64,000 bases of DNA from Membranipora membranacea (Eukaryota; Bryozoa; Gymnolaemata; Cheilostomatida; Membraniporidae), in assembly GCA_914767715.1 (NCBI GenBank), contig OU612075.1, positions 14,632,001 through 14,696,000 on the forward strand, given 5' to 3'. A program made the position numbers and the translations under genes. Positions within the stretch are counted from its first letter, which is position 1, and each line of letters begins with the position of its first letter. The notes below the pieces were generated by a model that made no database searches, was not told the origin of the DNA, and saw only the letters and a list, made by a program, of their open reading frames with translations. Below, one piece after another: positions 33,690 through 45,343 of the stretch.

Positions 33690-35083
33690 CCCAAATACTC
33701 GTCTGCTTTGATAAATACAGTAGGCTACAAAGGGCTTCAAGATTCATGATTAATTTTTTACCTGAATTAAGTTTTATTAACTTTAGTGCCTGTTGTCAGA
33801 AAGTCACCTAGAACAAAACAAGAATTTATCAAATCATGAAATAACAGAGAATTTAACTAATTAAATTAAATGTCTGCAGGGAGGTCTCTTATGCTGTATT
33901 GTTTGCTACAGCCATTGAGGCCTGATCACCACACACTTATAATATTCAAGCAAATATTCCAAACTGTCAGTCAAAGCTAGCAGTGAGTGAGATTGCCGTG
34001 GGCTATTATATAAGCTGGATTTTCGAACCCCTTTCCAATATTGATAATATGAGTCCCTGTTGCGAAAGATAAAAATCCACATCACGGCATCACATAATTT
34101 CATCAGTAATAATATTTAAACAAAACAAGAATTCAATATACACCGGCAAGCGAATTGATCAACCAAAACTAAACAACAGCTGCTTATTCTGTAAGGATCA
34201 TGGTAGGTGATAAAACACAATCACATTTTTGTACTAAAGTAAGTGTTGGGATATTATATCGAGCATAAAGATGTAAAATGACATGAAGGGTGTCATGACT
34301 GACAACTGACTGGAGAGCAGGCAGGTGATTAATTGACTTATCGCCAGACCTGCTGCTTATGATATGCAGGTAAATGATGAACAAACCAATAATTTCACTT
34401 TGATGTGTAGGTCATTGATGGGTCGGCCAATAGTTTCACTTTGTCTCATTTTGAAATCAATTTATTTTATGGTAATTTCGAACTTGTATGTGAAGAGTAG
34501 AATCAAACAACCATAATCATCGGCGGAAATTATAACCTCACTTCAAAATCATCAGTGAGTCTGTCTTCTTTACAGATAGTTGTCCACATACAGTGTTATA
34601 ACCAATTGTCACGCAGTGAAAAGTTTAATTGAATTCCAGTGTCAGACACGAAAGTCGGAAAACTCAAAGTGGAAAATCTCCAAGTACAAAATATGAAATC
34701 TAATGCTGTGAAATATAAGATATTCTGTGACATAGTGTGTCAATTCATATGTCATTAATTTTGCATCTTCCTCCAACTACAGAGAATGGAATGATATGAC
34801 CACAGGTATAACACTTTTATGACATCTATGAGCTTTACTAGATAACGGCACTTTGATTGTGTTAGGTAGTCCTCACCCCCTCACCTTAGAGGATAATGCA
34901 TGTCAATGATTTTGATAATCATTTAAATAGCCATTTTTTACATGATTAATGTCAAAATGAATGCAACCTGTCTTCATGATGATTATTATTTCCTCAAAAT
35001 GATGTATTTTGATCACCTTGTGCCAACCATTTGATGCCCTCCTGTGTATCATACCACCATGTGCCGCGGTATTCTCTTGCTCC
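33690..35083. other. Gene-free stretch between IGFBP-like genes 3 and 4
   Basis: No coding exon recognised. Short minus-strand frames (33906-34103, 34184-34384) have no support. Confidence 0.45.
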
Positions 35084-35102
35084 GTCAGAAGGTATAAAAC
35101 AG
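35084..35102 (+). promoter_or_regulatory. Conserved core promoter of IGFBP-like gene 4
   Basis: GTCAGAAGGTATAAAACAG, identical to the gene 2 motif; TATAAA at 35093, 96 bases before ATG 35189. After it, 'accttgaagctgtcaaga' is also shared with gene 3 (32636) in diverged form. Confidence 0.78.
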
Positions 35103-35188
35103 TGTTTACTTATGTTCCTGCCCAGTTATCTGTGGTACCTTGAAGCTGTCAAGATAAACATAGTTAATTTGTCAGACACATAGGAACA

Positions 35189-36317
35189 ATGGAGAGGACG
35201 ATTCTGATTTTGATGACTGTAATAGCAGTGACTTCAGCACTGTCATGCCTTCCATGTTCTGAAGAAGTCAAATCAAAGGTATAATCACATACATTGGAGG
35301 TGGTGCAGATTTTAATTTTGGTTTCATTGCAGTTCTTTTTCAACCATAATGCTGTCTCAGTATTTTCCCAGTATACATATTGGTGATCGTTGTCTTTGGT
35401 TGTTAGTCAATTTTATCTGTCTATTTTTCTTCCACAGTGTCCTATATATCAGCACTGTGGGCTTGGTAGAGGTCAGGTGTTTGGTCAATGTGCCTGCTGT
35501 CCACGATGCGGCAAGCTTCCAGGAGAATTCTGTTCAGAAGCTGAACCGTAAGTAATTGTTTGTGTTCAACATAAAGGCCTAAAAAATGTGTAAAGCCGTA
35601 GTCCAATATTTTTGGTAGGATGGTTTACGGTATTATACTTCTAATTCCTCTTTCCTTGCCAGTTTTTTTTATATGTATTGAAACTGTACATCGAAAATAT
35701 TAAACATTCATGCTCAACAAAAACTTGTTTGTCTCCCTGATCCCTGTTTGGAATCTTGTGCAGCCAAATAAATCATAATAATTAGCATCTGGCAACTTGT
35801 AACAGTTGCAATTTTAACTGTTAGTGTACCTTACCAGGTAACGACAAGCCACACCCAAAATTCATGCATATAGTCAAAATCTTGAGGGAGGGGGGATATT
35901 GTTTCTTTGGCTTTTTCCTTCACTGAATATGAAACAAGTAGGATTGTCCCCCTGAGGTTTGGATAAATTGGAGCTCTGTACACATATTTTGTGAAAGAAA
36001 TTTATTGTCAAAACTATTCGATAGTTGTTATCTCCAATCCTCATAAAAAACAAACTTCAATTAATCATTTAGGCCCAAGATTGAGTTGAGATTAGGCCTG
36101 ATGAGTGTAACTGATTCGAACAAATTCAGATTTGTATTAAACCTTATGTTTTTTACACAGATGTAACAAAGGAGATGTCTGCTACAAACTGAATGAGCGT
36201 CCGTTCCTGCCGTTCTTCTTTAAGGGAATCTGTGTTACTCAGACCGAGCTGAAGAAACTGCCACCCAAACCTGTCTGTTTTGACAAACAATTCCCAATTG
36301 TTGTTTCAAAAAAATGA
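35189..36317 (+). CDS. IGFBP-like secreted cysteine-rich protein 4 (3 exons)
   Basis: Exons 35189-35278, 35438-35547 and 36161-36317 (phase 0 and phase 2 introns) give 118 residues. The signal peptide is MERTILILMTVIAVTSA. The mature part has 13 cysteines, with CPIYQHCGLGRGQVFG, then CACCPRCGKLPGEFC, CNKGDVCYKLNERP, FFFKGICVTQTELKKLPP and PVC. This is the cleanest copy in the cluster and the best reference for the family. The tail after the last cysteine is short and ends in KK. No lesion was seen and the promoter is strong, so it is probably functional. The ligand is unknown. Confidence 0.88.
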
Positions 36318-36589
36318 AAGCTATCTTAATCTGTGGACTCAGCAGGTTCTTTGTCTACATATCTATTAAGTCATTAAAAATATTAATCATTAAAAAATCA
36401 AGACTTGATCAAATCATTAATCACCTAGCTACTAAATATCACGATTGTTTCATCTGTATAAAACATACAAATCAGTGACTCACATATGTTATTCAATATT
36501 GCACAAGCCACAAGCCACATGCCATACCAACTTATAACAACATCATGAATATATAAAAGCCAAAAATCCCTGCTCTGCACTCTCAAAGC

Positions 36590-36790
36590 CGAACTTCATG
36601 CCAGATGGCAATGAGCTGAAAATGTACCAGTCTGTAAAACTTCTTGGCGTTGATTTTGATAGAAAATTGATATTTGCTGAACATATGGAGACGTATGTTC
36701 TCGTTTGGCCAGCAAGATCTATGGTATGCGGATACTGTAACATATAAAATTCATCTCCAAGATGCCAGTATATCTTGAATCTTTAATTCC
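36590..36790 (+). mobile_element. LINE reverse transcriptase C-terminal remnant
   Basis: Reading MPDGNELKMYQSVKLLGVDF then KLIFAEHMET, a frame change, and LASKIYGMRIL. The vkxLGVxxDxxLxFxxH pattern is the usual region downstream of the reverse transcriptase catalytic core in non-LTR elements. Broken by a shift and stops. Confidence 0.65.
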
Positions 36791-37502
36791 CCATTATTCT
36801 ATGACAATAAAATGAAAAGAAATCACAAGACAATCATTAAAATATGACTATAATTAATTTGGTTGTTTCTGATTGACTTACACTCTTGGTGTGATCAGTA
36901 TTTTGATTGGCTCATAATGTCTGCATTCCTTGACAAATTCAACCAATAAAAACTTCTCCTTTGGGAAACTATCATCCATCATTCATACACCAAAAAGGAT
37001 ATCAGAAGCATAACACATAAGCCTCAAAATCAAATTCCTATCAAATCGATTTATTGCAGAGCATTCTTTCTACAAAATCTGAAAGGTCACTTGGCAGTGA
37101 GATTTTCAATGACTGACTTTATTGTGAACAAAATAAATAGAGGAGAGAACTAGGGTGGCTAGGTACTTCTTTCATGCTAAAATATGCCTACCTCACAATC
37201 TAGTTTCCTTCAGTTCCATGTATGATGGTACAAGGGACTTTCTCTGAGCCAAGCTAGAACACAGGTCATTTTTCATGCCTGCTAAGTTTCTATCAATTCA
37301 ATGCACATCAGTGCTCAATGGATTGAACTAAAAGAAAAAAATGACATCTTCCTTATTCTGAATCCTAATAAGCTCACTAGGACGCCATTGTTTATATTTT
37401 CCAGTGGGCTTACTTGGGAACCCCAAGATTTTTCACAAACATAACACACAGTACACACAACTCTTATAGAAAATTATTTCTGTCTTAATCTCAATGCACA
37501 CA
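36791..37502. other. Gene-free stretch
   Basis: No feature recognised; AT-rich sequence between a LINE remnant and a SINE. Confidence 0.4.
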
Positions 37503-37690
37503 GACCATGTGGCTCAGCCGGTCTTCAGCGCGTGAGTGTTGAAGGTTGTGGGTTCGAATCCCACTGTAGTCAACTGACTACTGGGGATTGTTGGACCCCC
37601 AGGTGTGCTCCGACATGCCTACAATCTGAGAGCAAATTGGCTCAGACATTGTGGCCTAGCCCTTAAGGCAATCCTATCTTGCCACCCTTT
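37503..37690 (+). mobile_element. SINE family A copy
   Basis: tRNA-like head with A-box 'tggctcagccggtc' and B-box 'gggttcgaatcccactg', then the shared body 'ctactggggattgttgg', 'ccccaggtgtgctccgac', 'gagagcaaattggc' and 'cttaaggcaat' as in the copy at 42761. Confidence 0.85.
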
Positions 37691-39201
37691 CTTGTCTGTA
37701 TACTTATAGTGCACAAACGTTGCCAGTTTGATGGCAGTAGAACATTTGTGGCTTGGTATGTTTTATATTTAAATGAAATGCGCTATATCAAACGTTGGAG
37801 CACAACTACCAACAATGCTGTCATAGGTGGCGTTACGATGATAAACCCTCTACATAGTTGTGTGCTGAAATGATATGGCCTAGTAAGACATCACTTTGAA
37901 TCAACAGAGTCTGATGGGTGCAATAATTACAACACTCAAACAAAATTTACGTTGATTAAACCTAACTTTTTTTTAAACGTTTATTGACAAGCAATCTTCA
38001 TCATTAAAATGATGTTCTTCCTATTGTGCCAAGATAAAACAAAAACAAATATATATGGAATAAATAAATAACGAAGAAATATGGAAGATAAAGACTAACA
38101 ATGAAAATGGTTATGTCTTAGACATGAAATACATAAATGCATATTGTCGGAATGACTTTAAATTGTTTGCAGACCTACCGTGGCCTATAACTGCCAGAGC
38201 ATGAAGTGAAAACACACATTGACCCGCTACAAACCCCAAAGTCCAGAAATATTATATAAATGTAATAGCCTTAAACTTTATAGTCTGAGCTTCATTATCA
38301 ATTATCAAATGTCGAAGATTAACTAAACTCCTGCTGACCTCAACATTCTTTTATCTTAAAGGGCAACCAAGGTTTCGCAGCAATGCGTTAATGGGTAGCA
38401 AATAATATGCTGGGCAGCATCAGCTTTGTGCATTACGCAATGCAAAACTCAAAGTAGTTGCTGACTCTAAGCTGGGTAACACTTCAGTTTAGGGGAGGTT
38501 CCAAGACTTTGCTGTAATAATTATAGAGCACAGGCTTAATAATAACAGGAACAGGAAACTGCTATGTGGTATTCTCTTTTAGCTGAGTTTGAGTATCTGA
38601 TGGAAGAAATGTTTCACAAGAATTCTGGCTGAATAATCACCCGAATTATATTTTGTCTTTTTCCCCATTCAGAAGGTGCAAACAAACACTTTGCGATGCA
38701 GTGAATCGGAGGCAGAAGCCATACCCTCCCGCTACTGTTAAAAGCCTCCATCCATTATTACCTCTTAGCAGACATAAAAATAGCCAACTGTGGGTAAGAA
38801 AATATTATTATCAAATGAAAACAGATAATGTGGTGTGCAATAAATTGGAAACATCCTTTGAACGCAATATGGTATGCTGTACAGAGCACGGACATTGCAT
38901 TGACGTAATCCTATCGGTCATGGCAGGCTTCGCTTTGATTAAATGATTGCTGTAAAACATCACTAAAGAGTACGGGAATGTGTCACTTGCAAGAAAAAGC
39001 GTTTGCCAATAATGATGGATCTAAAAATAAAAGTAGTGATCTGCCAAGCTTGACATTGTTAAAACTTTTTAATACTATTGATTCATATTAAGTTGGCAAG
39101 GATATATCAGTTTCCTTGTCCAACATGGTACGTGAGAAAAGGAAGTTGCCAAACAATGATGTCACTTTTTAGGTCTGTTGATAGTATGTGGTGAGACCTA
39201 G
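37691..39201. other. Gene-free stretch upstream of IGFBP-like gene 5
   Basis: No supported gene. A 97-codon plus-strand frame (38653-38946) has no recognisable motif. Confidence 0.4.
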
Positions 39202-39207
39202 TATAAC
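39202..39207 (+). promoter_or_regulatory. Possible TATA element of IGFBP-like gene 5
   Basis: GTATAACAG is a shortened form of the GTATAAAACAG core of genes 2 and 4, 82 bases before ATG 39284. Confidence 0.4.
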
Positions 39208-39283
39208 AGAGTCCTTGGGGTCTGCAAGAGCTCACTTCAGCTTCAGATGTGGCTAGATTAAACAAGTTCAGACAAAGTAGACG

Positions 39284-40750
39284 ATGGAGAAGATAGTGAT
39301 TGTTCTGTTTGCAGTGCTTGCTGTATCAGCAGCTCTATCATGTCAACAATGTTCTACGAAGGACAAGGCTGCGGTAAGAAAAATAGCTTCATTATATTTC
39401 TCCCTGGTAATTACCCATTTACTGTTTTGATACTCACCATGTACAGCAGAGATAAAAAAAAGGTAACATCAAACTCTGTACTATCTCTCTGCATTTATTA
39501 CCAACAGCATGTAAGGGTATAGATTCAAATAAGACCTGTTTAGAAATCATCATATTCATGGCAATTTAGTTGGTACTTTGCCTAGCAGTAGTTGATTTGG
39601 CGTTTGATCAATCTAATCTAACTCATCTTCTTAATATGAAATCATATCTTCCTTTTGACAGTGTGGGTATAATTTTTGTGACTACGAAAGAGATGATGTG
39701 TTTGGTCAGTGTCAATGTTGTTCAAGATGTGGAAAACTACCAGGAGAGTTCTGTTCAGAGGTTGAACCGTAAGTTTATATGCTATCAGTATCCAGCAGAT
39801 TGTGACTGGGATGGGTAGCGGTTATGATGGGGGTTAATATCTGATTGATTCCATAAGTCAAACATAAACAGCTGTATGAAGTGAACCCTCCATTGACAGC
39901 AACGAACCAGACTTACGTTATTATATTCTACAGATTCAAGTCTTTGTTTAACACTAGAATATATCTTAAATTAGGCCGGACCTGACTAAGGCAGATGGGG
40001 TGTCGAAACTGTAAAACAATGTTTCCCAATCAAAATGGATGGATGGATTTTTATTACTATCACTGACAGCATTATTAAAAGAAAAAATGAGTCGCGAAAT
40101 ACAGTGTAATTGCTGGCACTTTGAATCAGCAAGAAAAAGCGAAGATACTTGGAATAAAAAAAATCAAATCTCTGTCTAAAAAAGTATTTCGTTTAAAATA
40201 AGAGTGATATGACGCAGAAAACAGTCTCTCCCCAGTGAGCTTCTATGTTTTACTGTACGGTATGATGGACATTTACTAAAAAATCATTGATGAAATGATC
40301 CTCATCGTGAATATAGCGTAAGGCCAGTGTTCGTGTCTGATTGTCCATCATGGTATAAATGTCGGGATGTTCAATGTCTAACTTAATAGCGTCCTTGAAA
40401 ATTTTACACAGGCGTTGCTTGTCAGCAGCATACAAGCTTTTAAAAATAATGGGTAAGCAATAGGAGATTCGTGATACATTAAAACTTTTAAAAAGCATAT
40501 TTGATAGTGATTTAGAGCTTAAAAATACAAAATTCCTGACTACATACAATATGATTCAAACTTATTCAAATGATGAAGATATTATGCTAACTTTAGTGTT
40601 TTTTATTACCGCAGATGTAACAAGGATCTTGTATGCTACAAGCTAAATCTGAGGCCATCTCTTCCATGGTTCTGGAAAGGAATATGTGTGACAAAGACTG
40701 AGCTGAAGAAGCTGCCACCCAAACCTGTCTGCTATGACAATCTTTCATAA
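39284..40750 (+). CDS. IGFBP-like secreted cysteine-rich protein 5 (3 exons)
   Basis: Exons 39284-39373, 39662-39768 and 40615-40750 give 110 residues with the same phase 0 / phase 2 intron plan as the other copies. The signal peptide is MEKIVIVLFAVLAVSAA. The mature part has 13 cysteines: SCQQC, CGYNFCDYERDDVFGQ, CQCCSRCGKLPGEFC, CNKDLVCYKLNLRP, FWKGICVTKTELKKLPP and PVCYD. Exon 2 is one codon shorter than in genes 1 and 4. Intron 2 carries a LINE fragment in opposite orientation (40041-40549). No lesion was seen. It is the most distant copy, next to the LINE-rich zone. Confidence 0.87.
40041..40549 (-). mobile_element. LINE 3' end in intron 2 of IGFBP-like gene 5
   Basis: The minus-strand frame 40549-40250 reads like the thumb/C-terminal region of a non-LTR reverse transcriptase (RISYCLPIIFKSLYAADKQR then CKIFKDAIKL). 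It is followed on the minus strand by a 3' UTR and ATCC repeat tail (40041-40115) shared with 23461-23535. 5'-truncated, as is usual for LINEs. Confidence 0.65.
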
Positions 40751-41663
40751 TCATGATTGTACATAATTTAAGCTGATCAGTATTGATATATCATAATCCT
40801 TTTACACTGGCTGATGTATTAAACAAGTTGTTATTTAAAACTGCGTCTATACTTCTGTATATGTAACACAAATCCACCAAACATATCAGCTATATTACTC
40901 TGGAAAAAGTTGCACCGTCATTCAAATCTGTTCCAAAATACATTCTTCTCTTAATTTTGCTACATCCTTGATGAAAGCAACAAATACAATCTTATCATAT
41001 CTTGTCTTTTCACATTAGCTATAGGACCTAGTATTAAAAAACAATCATCTCTTGGCAAGGAATAACCAGAGAAAAACCTTGCAAATGAGCGCTCTTAAAT
41101 CCAAGGAGTTCCCAAAATATAAACAAAACGTTAGACCATCTGATCAGGAAAATATTGATAGAGGTAAATCAACTTCTAGGTTGTCTCATGAGTCATGACA
41201 AAATTTGCCAGCACAGAACAGATTCAAACAAAACAGCCAGGTGCTGTAATTTATTTCTAGTGTCATCCTGACCTACCTGGTACCAAGGTACTGAATTCAA
41301 AATGTGTTTGTGGTAGAGTACCTGAGCTGCCATTACCACACTTACTCTTGTGTATATGAGAGGACAATGCCTGTATTTGAAGTTAAATTTCTTACTATCA
41401 AGAGATATCTTTAGGCATTTTCGCAATTACAAATCATCGAAAAATGAATAAGAGTAGAGTAGAAAATGTAGAGCCTCCTTTTCCAAAAGAATACCATTTA
41501 TGGATTTACTGCAATTGATATCCTTCAATGACCGGGTTGATCCATATATAAACTCACACTCATTTAAGGTCTTGATACCCTGTGCTACCGTGTGAGAAAC
41601 CTTGATTTTGCTTGGTTTTTTGTTTCCGGTATATAAAGTTGCTTTATATTTGATCAGAGATTT
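40751..41663. other. Gene-free stretch
   Basis: Includes the 3' UTR of IGFBP-like gene 5; nothing else recognised. Confidence 0.45.
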
Positions 41664-42399
41664 CTAAAAATATTCAAAATCTATTGTTGATCTTTGGATA
41701 TAAAAGCAAAAAAGTGGAATCGAGAGTGACTTTTGAACATTATGATAGAAAATGAACGTACACTTCGATCGGAGTTCGGTTCGAGTGGATGGTGGTATGG
41801 GCAGGTCTAGGCGGGCGGATCTCCGAGGGGGTGCTGCAGGAGTATAGCTAGGGGCTAGCTGGTGGAGACAATGTTCAGGGCTGCCCATGATGCGATTGAT
41901 GTAACTCTTGCTGGTGTCTTCGAGTAGAGTGAGAATGGGCACTATTTCGGCTGTTTGAACGCGTTCATCGTAGTCTCGGCTGCTAGGGTCCATGATCTTC
42001 AGAGCTAAGTTTGCTAGTCTTACTAGCCGCAGTCTCTGCTCACCGGTTGTGAATGAGTACCAGGATGGACAGGCGTAAAGGATGATTGGTCGAATGCATG
42101 TTGTGTAGAATTTCCTCATGATGTGTGTCGGTACTTCTGATCTCTTCAGGTCTAGTAGTGAGTACACAAGACCACGGGTTTTTTTTTATAACATGATCCA
42201 CGTGATCTTTGAATGTCAGATGTTCATCAATAATGACGCCGAGAAACTTGGTGCTGGTCTCGTTCGAGATCTGCTCACCATACATTGTGAAGGTGGGTGC
42301 TTCAGGGACGAAGTTGTTGTGGATGTTAGAGATGGACATGATGACAGACTTCTTCGGATTAGCGATCATATCAGTTTGGGCCTACGGACTGGATCCTGA
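41664..42399 (-). mobile_element. LINE reverse transcriptase C-terminal fragment
   Basis: Two overlapping minus-strand frames belong together. 42369 downward reads NPKKSVIMSI, then TKFLGVIIDEHLTFKDHVDH. 42167-41664 continues with YTTCIRPIILYACPSWYSF and LVRLANLALKIM. The break is a one-base slip in the A run near 42181-42189. The order (LGVxxDxxLxFxxH, then the IRPxxxYACPxW region) is standard for the end of non-LTR reverse transcriptases. The catalytic core is absent. Confidence 0.82.
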
Positions 42400-42760
42400 T
42401 GGGGCACAGGAGCATTTGAGGTCGGATGCTCTTCCTGACATCACGGTGATCCGATAAAAGGACCCATGCCTTACCCATTGCACCATATATAAAATGCCTA
42501 AATCAGCCAACATCAAACAGCTGGGTAGGATGTTCTCTTCAGCAAATCCACCAATCTGAACAAAAGTTATTGTTGACCTTTGTTACAGTCACTATCCAAA
42601 CACACTATCGTTTAATCAATGAGAAACAAAGGGCCAGCTAATACTTGCAGCGACTTATCAAGAATCTAGCAGCAAGGGAAGTCACTTTGTAGGCTTAAAG
42701 CAAATTAACTATCTGGAATATGCATTTTGGATAAAAACGCTTCAAAAGCTAATATTAAAG

Positions 42761-43045
42761 GAGTAGGAGGTGGCTCAGTTGGTTAGAGCGCCGGACTTCA
42801 ACACGCAAGTCCTGAAGGTCGTGGGCTCGAACCCCACTGCAGCTCATCTCCTACTGGGGACTGGTTGGCCCCCAGGTGTGCTCCGACCTGCCTGCAAACA
42901 GAGAGCAAATTGGCACAGATATTGCTGCCTCGCCAATAAGGCACTAATATTTCGCTGCCCATGCCCCGGGATGGGCGAGTGATACGACATCTGATTTTAA
43001 TCAACCTTTTTTTAATCAACCTTTTTAATCAACCTTTTAAATCCT
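42761..43045 (+). mobile_element. SINE family A, full-length copy
   Basis: Best copy of the family. The tRNA-like head has A-box 'tggctcagttggttagagc' and B-box 'gggctcgaaccccactgcag'. The body has 'ccccaggtgtgctccgac', 'gagagcaaattggc' and 'gccccgggatgggcgagtg'. The 3' end is three repeats of 'tttaatcaacct'. The head looks like a tRNA gene but continues into the SINE body, so it is not an independent tRNA. Confidence 0.92.
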
Positions 43046-43254
43046 ACAGTGGCTTGGTGAAAAATACTATCACAACATGAAGTGAGTCCTATATAGTTTG
43101 GTGAGTTTACATAATTATATTGATCAAACTCACAGGCATTTTAATTTTAATTTTTGATATAAAAATATAATTTATAATATTCAAATCTAAAACAATTGAA
43201 CATGCCAAGTTGCTGGTTTCACACATCATTATTGGCACATCTCCACCAATTCAT

Positions 43255-45295
43255 TTTAGTTCCTCGCAGGGGTGCAGTCATCCCTAGCTCATTGAGATTT
43301 GGTCGGACTGGTTTCAGAGTAGCCTACAGAGACAAAAAAAAACATGCCACAAATGTCAGTCCACCCTCCATTTAGCATCAGAGTGCCCCACCCGCTGGTG
43401 TAACAGATGCCACCAATCTGGGCACGATAGGTCAGAATGTCAAAAGATCGACAAAGGCGCCATATGTCGAGATATGGGGCAGGATTACACCTCATGCTCC
43501 AAATCGTATGCCCTAAAGGTGATGCTCGGGTAATCATGGGGAGCAGGGAAACAGGCAGAATGACATGACAACCTAGAAGTGAGCAATGAGCGGAGCCCCA
43601 ATCCTCATGTTCCACCGTACAAAGCCAATAATACAAGCCCTCAGTCATTATCATTGTCATCTGATGATGATGATGTCTCTACCTTCAACCAAGACACCAA
43701 AAGACTTAAAATCATAATTGACCTGAGTTCACCTAAAACACAATCAAAAAAATCTGGACAATGGGCCCCGAAACTCACTCCTATGAAATTGCCGCATCTA
43801 TCTCTTCTATCCCAGAGCTCGTCCGCAATTAACTTTACACCATTGCCTCCTTCAAATAAATTTAGTGGACTGAATGAAAATCCCAGTACTGGTTAAAATA
43901 TACAACTTTATCACCTCTTGGCCTTCCTTACTACAACCCCTGTTCACTCAAGACCAGATGAGGCTCTCTCAAACCCCCCCCCCCCCTTAATTACCTTTTT
44001 TTTCTCCTCTACATCATTTTTCTTTTTTCTTTCATGATTCCAAATCTAACAATTACATCCCTGAATGTTAATGGTATGGCAAATAGAACCCGACGTAACA
44101 AATGCATTAAACTTCTTAATTAAATAAAATCCGATATCATATTCCTTCAAGAAACCCACATTAAAGAATGTACTGAATGGAGTGGTGAATCTTTCCACTG
44201 CTTCCTCCCTCTAAATCTTGTGGTGTTTCAATTTTGTTTAAACCTGGTCTTGACTGTCTGGTTGAAGGAGTGCATAGAAGTGATGATGGCAGGATTTGTG
44301 CCGCAGACACTTTTTTCTGTAAAAGTAAAATCCGACTGATAAGTGTGTATGCCCCCACTTCAAGGGGAGATAGAATTTTTTTTTACAAACACACTTCCAA
44401 GTTTCTCGTCAGCTGATAGACCCAACATTCTTGCAGCTGGTGACATGACCGGTGTATCCTCAGTCGAGCTGGATGCTAAAAATCGCAATGCGGATAGCCT
44501 CTCTCTTATTGCCTCTCGAGTTGGATTGTTCGCTTGAGAACTTTGGTCTCGTTGATTCTTTTCGGGTTGAAAACCCCAATTTGTCTGATAACACTTGGTA
44601 CAGCGGCGACTCAACCATAGCCAGCCGTCTTGATCGTTTTTTTCTACCACCTGCTTTCAAATCCGAACTAAAATCTTCTGTCACTTACTTTTCCCAGATG
44701 TAGACCCATCTGCTCTACCTGGTAAATCATTCTGGAAATTTAGTAACGAATGTTTAAAAAGTGATTTCTTTAAAGAAAAAGTTAAAAACCTTATTGATGA
44801 CTTTCAGACTATTAGAGAAGGATTGCATCCACTGGAGAGTGGTGGGATGAATAAAACGGAAAATTAAAATAATCTCTACAAAACTTTGCTCTTATGTTAA
44901 AAAAGAAATTAGAATAAAAGAGAAAGAATAATAAGAATGCTACTAGAGAGTGAAACTGACCCAATATTAATGTCTCAGCTAAAAACGAATTTCGAGAACT
45001 AAAGGAGCAACAGTTTAAAACGCTCCACATAAGATCTCATTCCCTCAAAGAACTGAGGGATGAAAAGTGCAGTGCATTCTTTGGTAGGATACAAAACAGG
45101 CGAAAATCAAATAAAATTAAATCAGTTAAAAACCCTGAAACGGGCATCATGCATTATGACAACCCTTCAATGCTTAATATATTATTTGAAATTTTCTACC
45201 ATGATCTACATAAAAAACACAGTGGTGACAGCAAATTAAAATGTCACCCTTCCCTAGATCCTACTCAACATATCCTTAAATACTTGGTTTGAGGC
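43255..45295 (+). mobile_element. LINE 5' part: zinc-knuckle ORF1 and endonuclease of ORF2 (decayed)
   Basis: ORF1 end: FGRTGFRVAYRDKK, then after a slip in an A run two exact CCHC knuckles, CHKCQSTLHLASEC and CNRCHQSGHDRSEC (43335-43430), and after stops a Ser-rich tail (43579-43896). ORF2 begins near 44034 with ITSLNVNGMANRTRRNKC, then SDIIFLQETH, the first two motifs of AP-type endonucleases; further on SRLDRFFLP (about 44620-44645) marks the domain's end. The frame continues toward the reverse transcriptase (FFGRIQNRRKSNKI at 45080-45115) and stops near 45290. Many stops and shifts; not active. Confidence 0.82.
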
Positions 45296-45343
45296 TGATC
45301 TTTTGTATCACATCTTATTCTCCATATTTTATTTTATCATGTG

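Noticed and set aside
42761-42845. Possible tRNA gene
   Set aside because: A and B boxes are good, but the sequence continues into the shared SINE body and recurs elsewhere with the same body.
42770-42982. Open frame starting MAQLVRAPDFNTQ and its shadow on the minus strand
   Set aside because: This is a translation of the SINE's tRNA-like head and body, a common artefact; not a protein.
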